Shown: one piece after another, positions 9,331-16,805 of the stretch
Numbering within the stretch: the stretch's first letter is position 1
Layout: the number at the start of each line of letters is the position of its first letter
NCBI RefSeq assembly: GCF_002192415.1
Contig: NZ_CP021780.1
Span: 8,246,001-8,310,000, forward strand
DNA length: 64,000 nt
Reading direction: 5' to 3'
Source: Paenibacillus donghaensis
Lineage (GTDB): Bacteria; Bacillota; Bacilli; Paenibacillales; Paenibacillaceae
The notes under the pieces: generated by a model
Database searches by the model: none
Seen by the model: the letters and a program-made list of their open reading frames with translations, nothing else
What the model was told of the DNA's origin: nothing
Made by a program: the position numbers and the translations under genes

Positions 9331-11487
9331 GTGGCAATTTGGATACAGGAAGACAAGGGAACCTTTCATTTACAAAGCAAGGGTATGAGTTATATTATCA
9401 GCCTGGTCAATAACTATCCGGTGCATGTATATTGGGGCAAAAAACTGCGCCAGGACGGCAATCTGGACGGACTGCCGCATCTGGCGGGCAACACCGCCCT
9501 GGACCGGCTTCCGCAGGAATATCCGCAGTACGGCACGGGAGATTTCCGCGTGCCGGCCTATCAGGTCAAGCTGGGAGACGGCACGCGGATTACCGAGCTG
9601 CGCTACAGCGGATACCGGGTGTTGCCGGGCAAACCGAAGCTTGCAGGGCTTCCGGCGGTGTACGTTGAGTCTCCGGAGGAAGCGGATACGCTGGAGCTTG
9701 TCCTGCGCGACGATTATGCGTCGCTGAACGTTATATTGCGCTATACCGTCTACCGCGACACGGATGTCATCACCCGTTCGGTAGAATTCGTGAACGACGG
9801 CCCGGCCGCGCTTGAGCTGCTGCGCGCGCTGAGCGCCTCTGTCGATTTCCCGGAAGACGGCGAGTTTGATCTGATCTATCTGTCCGGCGGCTGGTCCCGG
9901 GAAGCGAACCTGACCCGCAGACGCCTGGTGCAGGGTACCACGGCGCTCCAGTCCCGCCGCGGAATGAGCAGCCATCAGCACAATCCGTTTGCCGCGCTGG
10001 CCAAGCCCGGTGCAGATGAGCACCAGGGTGAGGTATACGGCTTCTCGCTGGTCTACAGCGGCGGATTCGCGGCTGAAGCCGAGGTGGACGCCTTCGGCGC
10101 GACCCGTCTCTGCATTGGCCTGAATCCCTTTGATTTCTCCTGGCATCTGGCTGCAGGAGAAAGCTTCCAGACCCCCGAAGCCGTTATGGTCTACTCGGAT
10201 GAAGGACTCGGGGGCATGTCGCGGATTTACCACCGCCTGTACCGCACCCGCTTGGTGAGGGGGATGTACCGCGACAAGGAGCGGCCGATTCTGGTGAACA
10301 ACTGGGAGGCGACCTATTTCAATTTCGATGCCGACAAGCTGGTGGAGATCGCCGCCGAAGGCTCGAAGCTGGGCATCGAGCTGTTTGTGCTAGACGACGG
10401 CTGGTTCGGCAAGCGCGATTCCGACAACTCTTCGCTCGGCGACTGGACCGAGGACCTGCGTAAGCTACCGGGCGGACTGGCAGATGTAGCGAAGCGGGTC
10501 AACGACCTTGGCATGCAATTCGGCCTGTGGGTGGAGCCGGAAATGATCTCGCCGGACAGCGAGCTGTACCGCGCCCATCCGGACTGGTGCCTTCATGTGC
10601 CGGGACGCCGCCGCACCGAAGCCCGCTGGCAGCTCGTGCTGGACTTCACCCGTGAGGAGGTCCGGCAGTACATCTATGATGCGCTGAGCCGGATCTTCTC
10701 CACCGTGCCGGTCTCTTATGTCAAATGGGATATGAACCGCAATCTGACGGAGATCGGCTCGGCCTGCCTGCCGGCTGAGCGCCAGGGGGAAACCGCTCAC
10801 CGCTATGTGCTGGGCCTGTATGAGCTGATTGAGCGCCTGACAACGGACTTCCCGCATATTCTGTTCGAGAGCTGCTCCAGCGGCGGCGGCCGCTTCGATC
10901 CGGGCCTGCTCTACTACATGCCGCAGACCTGGACCAGCGACGACACCGACGCTGCGGAACGCCTGAAGATCCAGTACGGCACCAGCCTGGTGTATCCGGT
11001 CAGCTCGATGGGCGCGCATGTCTCGGCAGTTCCGAATCACCAGGTCGGACGTGTCACGCCGCTGTCCTTCCGTGGGGATGTGGCCATGTCCGGCAACTTC
11101 GGTTATGAGCTTGACCTGACGAAGTTCACGGATGAGGAGAAGGAGCTGGTGAAAGAGCAGGTAGCGAATTACAAGGGAATTCGCGGCCTTGTGCAGCAGG
11201 GTAACCTGTACCGGCTGCAGAGTCCGTTCGAGGGCAACGAGACGGCCTGGATGTTCGTCTCGGACGATCAGCGAGAGGCGCTGGTGTATTACTTCCGGGT
11301 AATGGCCGTGCCTTACCCGCCGCGCCGGACGCTGAAGCTCCGGGGATTGAACCCGCACATCGACTACTCGGTGCAAGGCAGCGGCGAGGTCTATGGCGGC
11401 GACCGGCTGATGCAGGCCGGGCTGGCGCTGCCGGACATCCAGCAAGACTACGTCAGCGGATGCTATCGGTTGAGCGCACGGCTATAG
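9331..11487 (+). CDS. GH36 family alpha-galactosidase
   Basis: Cytoplasmic retaining alpha-galactosidase of 718 residues, close to the usual 720-740, with no signal peptide. It removes alpha-1,6-galactose from galacto-manno-oligosaccharides or raffinose-type sugars. FVLDDGWFGKRD opens the catalytic barrel. The nucleophile Asp is at residue 467 in YVKWDMNRN, and CSSGGGRFDPG is the conserved substrate loop. The acid/base Asp is at about 537 in WTSDDTDAAERLK. Translation starts at a GTG preceded by GAAGGAAG. It is noticeably GC-rich compared with the AT-rich cassette downstream and lies in one operon with the beta-mannosidase. A 33-bp sequence at 12010 resembles part of this gene (see there). 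Confidence 0.94.
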   Translation: MAIWIQEDKGTFHLQSKGMSYIISLVNNYPVHVYWGKKLRQDGNLDGLPHLAGNTALDRLPQEYPQYGTGDFRVPAYQVKLGDGTRITELRYSGYRVLPGKPKLAGLPAVYVESPEEADTLELVLRDDYASLNVILRYTVYRDTDVITRSVEFVNDGPAALELLRALSASVDFPEDGEFDLIYLSGGWSREANLTRRRLVQGTTALQSRRGMSSHQHNPFAALAKPGADEHQGEVYGFSLVYSGGFAAEAEVDAFGATRLCIGLNPFDFSWHLAAGESFQTPEAVMVYSDEGLGGMSRIYHRLYRTRLVRGMYRDKERPILVNNWEATYFNFDADKLVEIAAEGSKLGIELFVLDDGWFGKRDSDNSSLGDWTEDLRKLPGGLADVAKRVNDLGMQFGLWVEPEMISPDSELYRAHPDWCLHVPGRRRTEARWQLVLDFTREEVRQYIYDALSRIFSTVPVSYVKWDMNRNLTEIGSACLPAERQGETAHRYVLGLYELIERLTTDFPHILFESCSSGGGRFDPGLLYYMPQTWTSDDTDAAERLKIQYGTSLVYPVSSMGAHVSAVPNHQVGRVTPLSFRGDVAMSGNFGYELDLTKFTDEEKELVKEQVANYKGIRGLVQQGNLYRLQSPFEGNETAWMFVSDDQREALVYYFRVMAVPYPPRRTLKLRGLNPHIDYSVQGSGEVYGGDRLMQAGLALPDIQQDYVSGCYRLSARL

Positions 11488-11498
11488 GACAGGTTGGA

Positions 11499-11524
11499 GC
11501 ACAGCCCAACCGGGGAGGCTGTGC
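11499..11524 (+). terminator. Stem-loop after the alpha-galactosidase
   Basis: GCACAGCC and GGCTGTGC pair perfectly, starting 11 bp after the galactosidase stop. No T-run follows, so efficient intrinsic termination is uncertain. Confidence 0.5.
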
Positions 11525-11716
11525 TGTGCGCGAAGGAATAGCGGGATTTGTTATTGATCCCGTGAATTCCGGTCGGCGCGGGTGAGGGCGCAGAAAATAT
11601 TAGTCTGAATTGGTTTGTGAGAACTTGCATAAGGGCTGGAATTATTACTAATGTTAGGCTTAATCTGCTGAGGTATAGTGTAGAACAGATTGTAAAAGTA
11701 ACCTGATTTGTTTAAT

Positions 11717-11821
11717 TATATAAGATGAACTTAAGAATGGAGTAGTGGAGTTGCCAGAAAGCCTGCTACATAGAGCTTCCTGGCAACTTCGCATGTCACA
11801 TTCTTAAGTTCACGTTCTATA
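11717..11821. repeat. ~105-bp palindromic MITE-like element, copy A
   Basis: Ends TATATAAGATGAACTTAAG and the reverse complement of TATAGAACGTGAACTTAAG form terminal inverted repeats, each continuing to AATG. An inner stem GAGTTGCCAG/CTGGCAACTT surrounds a variable loop. Four more copies (15969, 16664, 26296, 52903) and an end fragment (63101) occur in the window. It has no coding capacity. It resembles a miniature inverted-repeat element mobilised in trans, or a structured RNA element. Confidence 0.8.
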
Positions 11822-12009
11822 GTTGTTAATAATATGAAGAGTGGGAATATCGCAAAGTACTGCGCCTGACAGCGACTAGGAGAACCTGAGTTTGTTGGAA
11901 GCTGATCTTCGCAGGACTGGATTCTGGCAGTTCTTGAAGGCTTGCGGGTAACTTCAATGCCGGATTACATGAGATAAACTTATGTGATTTTTTACATTTG
12001 TAGAGCAGT

Positions 12010-12042
12010 GGGATGAGTAGCCATCAGTTGAATCCTTTTGCA
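12010..12042 (+). pseudogene. Short alpha-galactosidase-like remnant
   Basis: This stretch matches positions 9961-9993 inside the GH36 gene at 26 of 33 bases. The in-frame translation is GMSSHQLNPFA against GMSSHQHNPFA. Nothing recognisable continues on either side. It may be the last trace of a second, decayed alpha-galactosidase gene, or a chance match. Confidence 0.4.
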
Positions 12043-12296
12043 ACGTGTGGACTGGTTAAATAAATCAAGGAGGTTACAATTCAGACGCTGTGAGCATCTG
12101 AAATATCCCGTGGACCGTTCGGAGTAATTAGATGTGAAAGTGGTTACTACTTAGTAGGTCAGCAAGGAATTAGAGGGGATTTCTACTACTAGTATTTTCA
12201 ATATAATGCTCACAATGCCATGAACGAACCTATGAAACCTACACGTAGCCAAGTCTATTATATTCTCATCGTACTGCGCCTTAATTCGTAAAGAGA

Positions 12297-12337
12297 AATA
12301 ACCCTCAGGAATTCAAATTCCCTCAGGGTTATTTTTT
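12297..12337. terminator. Bidirectional-looking intrinsic terminator
   Basis: AACCCTCAGGAATT and AATTCCCTCAGGGTT pair strongly. A T-rich tract (ATTTTTTAT) follows on the plus strand and a weaker one (ATTTCTCTTT) on the minus strand. It lies just beyond the stop of the small secreted protein gene and would end its transcript. Confidence 0.75.
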
Positions 12338-12358
12338 ATACGATTATGATAATTGCGT

Positions 12359-12778
12359 TTAGTTACTTCTCCAATTACCTGTAATAAGTACGGGGCCTTG
12401 GAATAAGCCTGTACTAAATTGTAAATGTACACTTGATCCTGACAATTGTGGACTATCAATATCTCCATAAGTAACGCTAGAGGTTACTCCGTCTTTCCAA
12501 CTACCGTTTCCATTGGGGGATTCAGTGCGTACATCTAGTGATGCTCCACCTGTTGAGTTAATCTGTAATCCTGCATTTGCTCCTGAAGTAGTTTTTGTTT
12601 GAGATCCAGTTTCACCTTCAGAGTTATTTACATTATTTCCAGGTACTTTTAAATCAAATGATTGGTAAGTCGTTCCAAATGTTACATATTCAGTATCGGC
12701 CAAAGCAACAGAGAGTCCACTTGTTAATAAAATTGCTGCTACTAAACTACTTGAAATAATTTTACTTTTCTTGAACAT
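12359..12778 (-). CDS. Small secreted protein of unknown function, next to an ABC exporter
   Basis: Predicted 139-residue secreted protein. The N-terminus KKSKIISSSLVAAILLTSG plus LSVALA is a classical Sec signal peptide with a likely cut after ALA (about residue 27), leaving about 112 residues. The mature part is rich in Ser, Thr, Gly and Asn, has no Cys, and ends in ITGNWRSN. It is AT-rich, has AAGGAGATGATT before the start, and is divergent from a three-gene ABC transporter 165 bp away. The layout of a small secreted product beside a two-permease plus ATPase exporter resembles Lactococcin-972-like or DUF2712-type peptide loci, but I see no diagnostic motif. Toxin, signal or exporter substrate remain open, so the function is unknown. 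Confidence 0.75.
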   Translation of the reverse strand: MFKKSKIISSSLVAAILLTSGLSVALADTEYVTFGTTYQSFDLKVPGNNVNNSEGETGSQTKTTSGANAGLQINSTGGASLDVRTESPNGNGSWKDGVTSSVTYGDIDSPQLSGSSVHLQFSTGLFQGPVLITGNWRSN

Positions 12779-12942
12779 TATTTAAAATCATCTCCTTTTT
12801 TTAATTACATCCATAATTATACATGACAAATTATAGGGAAATAACCCCTTTTTTAAAATATTTATTTATGGTATATTGAAAGAGTTGTTAAATATTAGTA
12901 TTATATTTTAAAAATGTAAGTTGCATAGAGAGGAAGAGATGA

Positions 12943-13749
12943 ATGCTTAAAGAAGCAATGCAGGAAGTTAGAAGCAAGATTACGCCTAAGTTTCTAATTT
13001 TATCACTTTTGTTGATTGTCGCTATAATTTCTTCTGCCGTATACAGGAGCCAAAACTATGAATTAAGAGATGGACTTAATTTTTTCACATTTACATTGGA
13101 CGGAACATTGCCTATTTCTTTTCCGATTATTACCGTTTTGGTATACGCAGCTTCGTTCTCTGAGGAAGTTCATCATCGGTTTCTAACCTACACCCGTATG
13201 CGCAGGCCAATTATAGAAACGATTTATATCAAACTGATAGCCAATGTAATACTTACATGTCTGTTCTTTTTTATTTTGGTTTATGTTTGTTTTACATTTG
13301 CTTATTATATTGAGCCATTATTGGGAATCGCAAAATATGATCCGGAAGGTTACGGTTTGACACAAGAAAACATAGCAGCAGACACGTACACCCGTCATAC
13401 TTTTACACAACTTCTTCGGTATGGCACTTTTACTTACAGCATCTTATATTCGCTTTGGGTGGGAATAAACGCTGCCGTATACTCGGCGATCAGCTTTTGT
13501 CTGGTGATTCTGCTTAAGAACCGTTTTCTGGCCCTGTCTCTGCCTTATATCACTTATATAGTAGTTACACTATCGTTCGCATCATTGGGTTTAAATACCT
13601 ATCGGCCCACTTATGCTCTGTTTCCATTTGATTACATGCAAAGCCCGATTTGGACTGCATGTGTACCCTTCCTTGTTCTTGCAGGAACTCTAGCACTGCT
13701 AATCTTATACCTTAGACCAACCCTCTCGAAGGCAGATAGCTTAATATGA
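12943..13749 (+). CDS. Integral membrane protein, putative ABC-2-like permease subunit
   Basis: Protein of 268 residues with about six hydrophobic segments, starting FLILSLLLIVAIISSAVY and ending LVLAGTLALLILYL. AT-rich. AGAGGAAGAG lies about 5 nt before the ATG. Its stop overlaps the start of the next membrane protein by 4 bp (ATGA), and an ATPase gene closes the operon, so it is most likely one of two dissimilar membrane subunits of an export-type ABC transporter. Such unequal pairs occur in immunity or peptide export systems. No substrate motif is visible. The divergent small secreted protein is the obvious candidate partner. Confidence 0.78.
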   Translation: MLKEAMQEVRSKITPKFLILSLLLIVAIISSAVYRSQNYELRDGLNFFTFTLDGTLPISFPIITVLVYAASFSEEVHHRFLTYTRMRRPIIETIYIKLIANVILTCLFFFILVYVCFTFAYYIEPLLGIAKYDPEGYGLTQENIAADTYTRHTFTQLLRYGTFTYSILYSLWVGINAAVYSAISFCLVILLKNRFLALSLPYITYIVVTLSFASLGLNTYRPTYALFPFDYMQSPIWTACVPFLVLAGTLALLILYLRPTLSKADSLI

Positions 13750-15269
13750 GGTATAGGAGAAAATTGCTTGATGAAATGCAAACATGGAAGTGGTCCTTTT
13801 TATTCATTTTAATCTTTGTTTTTGCCTGGAGTGCACGGCGGAACTTGCTGGAATCCTCGCTGTTTATTAAATCAGGGATCAATCAATGGGATATGTTCAT
13901 TGGTATCACCGGTGACCCATTTATGCTGCTGTATTTGATTCTCCCGGTCACTCTGTTGTTATCCTGTCTAAGCATCAGAGACACCCACCATACAAGCTCG
14001 CTGATCCGTGTGCAAAGCTGGCAGAAGTGGGTCCTCTATTCAGTTAAAAATTTCAGTCCGGTCATTTTAGTCACTGTCATCTTGCTTGCAATTACCTCTC
14101 TGATCATGACGGCTGGATTACCTTATGAGAGTAGCTGGAGTTCTTTTAGTAAAGTAGAGCTAACCACTTTTAACTATATGAGTTCCTTCTCTTATCAGTC
14201 TAATTTGTCACCCTTTGCAGTTCTTATTGTTCAGCTATGCTTGCTTATTTTATTTTTTCTGGTGATGCATGCAGTGAATTCTGCCATTTACCTTTATTTT
14301 GTCAATCTGCTTTTTTTGGGAGCATTCAGTTTTGCTGTCTTGTTATATTCTTTGATTTCCTTTCGATATTTTCCGGATTATCCAAGTCTAATTGCATTTA
14401 ATTATATGAGCTTTCCATCAAGCTATGGAACGTATCATCAGGTTTATCCGGCATTTATATGTTTGATTGGAGCTCTAATCTTATCTATTTATGGTATTCC
14501 GCTCTTAAAAAAATGGAGTTTGGTACCCATACAAATGTGGTTTAAAAATTATTATCCGTATGTAATCTACACCATGTTATGTCTGCTGGGCATCGCCAGT
14601 CCGCAGCTAACGCTGGCAACACAATCAGTGACGGTATGGGATACGCTATATCTTCGTTTCTATGGTATATCACCAGAGGGAAGTTTTTCTTTAATATCTT
14701 TCCTATTTTATGTAGTGGTAACTAACGGTTTTGTATATTTGTTTCAGGTTTACATTACAGATTATTTATCCGGCCGTTTCTATTACATGGTCATTCGCTA
14801 TTCTTCAACATACCGCTGGTTCGCTTCTTTAGGGAGTAGGCTTGGACTGTGGGCGGCGTTATGGCTTGCATGCTTAATGATGCTAACGATCAGCAGCGGA
14901 CTAATCTTTGGACAATCCATCAATCCACTGGTTACGGTACAAACTAATGTCAGTATGAGTCAGATTATGTATCATTTTCTGATCAACGGTTGGTTGCAGA
15001 TTTTAAATGGAGTACTACTTGTATTTCTCATTGCCTGGGTATTTACCGAGGTCACTATGGGCCTTATAGCATTGGCAGTACTAGTACTTGCCGCTCTACC
15101 AATGATTAATGTTGGAGGCTGGCTACCCGCTGGTCTGAGCAGTATGGGGTATTTAAACGGCCAATGGGAAGATGTACTTAGAATTACCGGACTGCTTCTT
15201 ATAACGTTATTATTTCAATTAAGCTTGATTCTGCTAGTGATCAGGAACAAGGATATAGCATTCCATTAA
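13746..15269 (+). CDS. Large integral membrane protein, second subunit of putative ABC exporter
   Basis: Protein of 507 residues with about eleven to twelve hydrophobic segments spread over its length, for example WSFLFILIFVFAWSARR, ILPVTLLLSCLSIRD and LLLITLLFQLSLILLVIR. It begins inside the end of the upstream membrane protein gene and is followed 21 bp later by the ATPase gene. It lacks the permease EAA loop of importers, consistent with an export-type system. Codon use is AT-rich like its two partners and unlike the galactosidase or thrC genes, which supports acquisition of the operon as a block. I do not recognise a named family, so the role is inferred from context. Confidence 0.75.
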   Translation: MRYRRKLLDEMQTWKWSFLFILIFVFAWSARRNLLESSLFIKSGINQWDMFIGITGDPFMLLYLILPVTLLLSCLSIRDTHHTSSLIRVQSWQKWVLYSVKNFSPVILVTVILLAITSLIMTAGLPYESSWSSFSKVELTTFNYMSSFSYQSNLSPFAVLIVQLCLLILFFLVMHAVNSAIYLYFVNLLFLGAFSFAVLLYSLISFRYFPDYPSLIAFNYMSFPSSYGTYHQVYPAFICLIGALILSIYGIPLLKKWSLVPIQMWFKNYYPYVIYTMLCLLGIASPQLTLATQSVTVWDTLYLRFYGISPEGSFSLISFLFYVVVTNGFVYLFQVYITDYLSGRFYYMVIRYSSTYRWFASLGSRLGLWAALWLACLMMLTISSGLIFGQSINPLVTVQTNVSMSQIMYHFLINGWLQILNGVLLVFLIAWVFTEVTMGLIALAVLVLAALPMINVGGWLPAGLSSMGYLNGQWEDVLRITGLLLITLLFQLSLILLVIRNKDIAFH

Positions 15270-15290
15270 TACAGAACAGGGGATGAGAAG

Positions 15291-15938
15291 ATGAAGCTGA
15301 TCGAAATGGCTAATGTGAGTAAATCATTTAAAGGTAATCTATTGTTAAGCGAGGTGAACGCGACTTTTGAGCAAGGTAAGATTTATGGAATTACAGGTCC
15401 GAATGGTTCGGGCAAATCGGTCCTGTTCAAGTTAATTTGTGGGTTCATCAAGCCGGATCACGGAGAAGTGTGGATTCATCCCGATTACCGTATGAAGAAT
15501 AGTGATTTCCCCAGTAACTTTGGAATTATTATTGACCGTCCTGGTTATTTGGCGGGGCAGACCGGCTTTGAAAATTTAAGAAGATGGGCAGAGATTCAGC
15601 ATAAAATTAGCGACAGGGAGATTCAAAATACGATGCGTCTTGTAGGATTAGATCCTGCTGCCCGTCAAAAGATGAGAAGCTATTCTCTGGGAATGAAACA
15701 AAAGATCGCGCTGGCCCAGGCCATTATGGAGAAACAGGAAGTGCTGATTCTGGATGAACCCTTCAACGCTCTGGACAGTGATAGTGTAAAATCTGTACGT
15801 GAACTGCTCCTGAGCTATAAACAAGAGGGTAGAACCATACTGTTAACGAGTCATAACCAGGAAGATATTGATCTGCTGTGTGATCAGGTATTTAAAATCC
15901 GCAGACAAATGCTGGAGGTTGTTTACACATTGACTTGA
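15291..15938 (+). CDS. ABC transporter ATP-binding protein
   Basis: Cytoplasmic ATPase of 215 residues that powers the two membrane proteins encoded upstream. Walker A is GPNGSGKS (about residues 36-43), the signature is SLGMKQKIALAQA, Walker B is EVLILDEPF, and the switch His lies in LLTSHNQED. This is the BcrA/CcmA-like exporter class. GGGGATGAG stands about 5 nt before the ATG. It is the last gene of the AT-rich operon. The next palindromic element starts 31 bp after its stop, placing the whole secreted-protein/ABC module between two copies of that element. Confidence 0.93.
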   Translation: MKLIEMANVSKSFKGNLLLSEVNATFEQGKIYGITGPNGSGKSVLFKLICGFIKPDHGEVWIHPDYRMKNSDFPSNFGIIIDRPGYLAGQTGFENLRRWAEIQHKISDREIQNTMRLVGLDPAARQKMRSYSLGMKQKIALAQAIMEKQEVLILDEPFNALDSDSVKSVRELLLSYKQEGRTILLTSHNQEDIDLLCDQVFKIRRQMLEVVYTLT

Positions 15939-15968
15939 AGAGGCCTCGCCCCTATGATGATTAATAAC

Positions 15969-16073
15969 TATATAAGATGAACTTAAGAATGGGGTAGTGG
16001 AGTTGCCAGGAAACCTGATGCTTAGGCTTCTGGCAACTCCGTATGTAACATTCTTAAGTTCACGTTCTATATA
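15969..16073. repeat. ~105-bp palindromic MITE-like element, copy B
   Basis: The terminal inverted repeats match copy A. The inner stem GGAGTTGCCAG/CTGGCAACTCC is perfect over 11 bp. It lies directly after the ABC ATPase and ends at the 5' edge of the CYTH gene, whose ribosome site begins about 10 bp later. Confidence 0.82.
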
Positions 16074-16098
16074 AATGCATCTTAAGGGGAGAAACAGC

Positions 16099-16599
16099 GT
16101 GGCTATGGAGATTGAACGCAAATTTCTGCTGCCGGAGTATCCGCAGCAGCTGATCAATGAAGGGGCGCTGCGTATTATAACGCGCCACAGTATTGACCAG
16201 ACTTATCTGGCGATTGACGGCGGCCAGGAGCTGAGAGTGCGCAAGATTACGGATCTCGATACAGGAGAGATCACGTTTACGCATACGTTTAAGGATGGCA
16301 AGGGAATCAGCCGCGAAGAGATTGAATATGGCATCTCGGCAGGTCTGTATAACCAGATGATCGAAGCCGTCAAGGCAATCCCCCTCGTCAAGGAGCGCAT
16401 TACGGGCGAGTGGAACGGAGTTACCGTGGAGATTGATCTGTACACCCAGCTGGAACTATCGGTGCTTGAGGTGGAATTTGAGTCGCTGGAGGCCGCAGTA
16501 AGCTTCGTAGCGCCGGAGTGGTTCGGTGAGGATGTCAGCACAGAGCGACAGTACAGCAACAAGACGGTTTGGAAAGCCCTCCAGAGTCAAAAAGCTTAG
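16099..16599 (+). CDS. CYTH-domain protein (triphosphate tunnel metalloenzyme superfamily)
   Basis: Cytoplasmic protein of about 166 residues. The N-terminal EIERKFLL is the ExExK signature of CYTH proteins, which bind triphosphates and divalent metal in a beta-barrel tunnel. Further charged strands follow (ELRVRKI, TFTHTFKDG, SREEIEYGI, VEIDLY, LEVEFE) as expected for the tunnel. Related enzymes act as triphosphatases or adenylyl cyclases; which applies here is unknown. A GTG at 16099 has TAAGGGGAG about 7 nt upstream. An ATG 6 bp later is also possible. An upstream in-frame ATG at 16075 lies inside the end of the palindromic element and lacks a ribosome site. Confidence 0.85.
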   Translation: MAMEIERKFLLPEYPQQLINEGALRIITRHSIDQTYLAIDGGQELRVRKITDLDTGEITFTHTFKDGKGISREEIEYGISAGLYNQMIEAVKAIPLVKERITGEWNGVTVEIDLYTQLELSVLEVEFESLEAAVSFVAPEWFGEDVSTERQYSNKTVWKALQSQKA

Positions 16600-16663
16600 G
16601 TTCGAGCGTATGCAGGCCTAGTTCTACACAGACAATTCACGGACTTTAACGCGTAAACGTGGT

Positions 16664-16770
16664 ACTATAAGATGAACTTAAGAAGGAAAAAGTGGAGTGT
16701 TCAGAATGCCTGATGGATCAGACGTTCTGAACACTCCGAAGTTAACCTTCTTAAGTTCATGTTCTATATA
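16664..16770. repeat. ~105-bp palindromic MITE-like element, copy C
   Basis: Same termini as copies A and B, but the inner stem is GGAGTGTTCAGAA/TTCTGAACACTCC. It differs from A and B on both arms and still pairs perfectly over 13 bp. It lies between the CYTH gene and thrC, upstream of the thrC ribosome site. Confidence 0.82.
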
Positions 16771-16805
16771 TAGCTTAAATAACACAGGGGTTTAGGAGGA
16801 TGAGT

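Larger units (their letters stand above)
11525..12296. other. Non-coding region with a palindromic element and gene debris
   Basis: No gene-like reading frame is visible in about 770 bp. It contains the ~105-bp palindromic element at 11717, a 33-bp galactosidase-like remnant at 12010, and around 12120-12160 a piece of the dispersed family seen elsewhere (TTCGGAGTAATTAGATG, then GGTTACTACTTAG). Composition shifts from GC-rich to AT-rich along it, which suggests the edge of an insertion. Confidence 0.6.

Noticed and set aside
9370..11445. Long open frames on the minus strand opposite the alpha-galactosidase gene (9370-10233 and 10465-11445)
   Set aside because: They mirror the GC-rich codons of the GH36 gene, have no ribosome site, and their translations show no family motif.
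16600..16805. T-box or threonine leader before thrC
   Set aside because: No T-box motif, specifier stem or Thr-rich leader frame; the gap is mostly the palindromic element.
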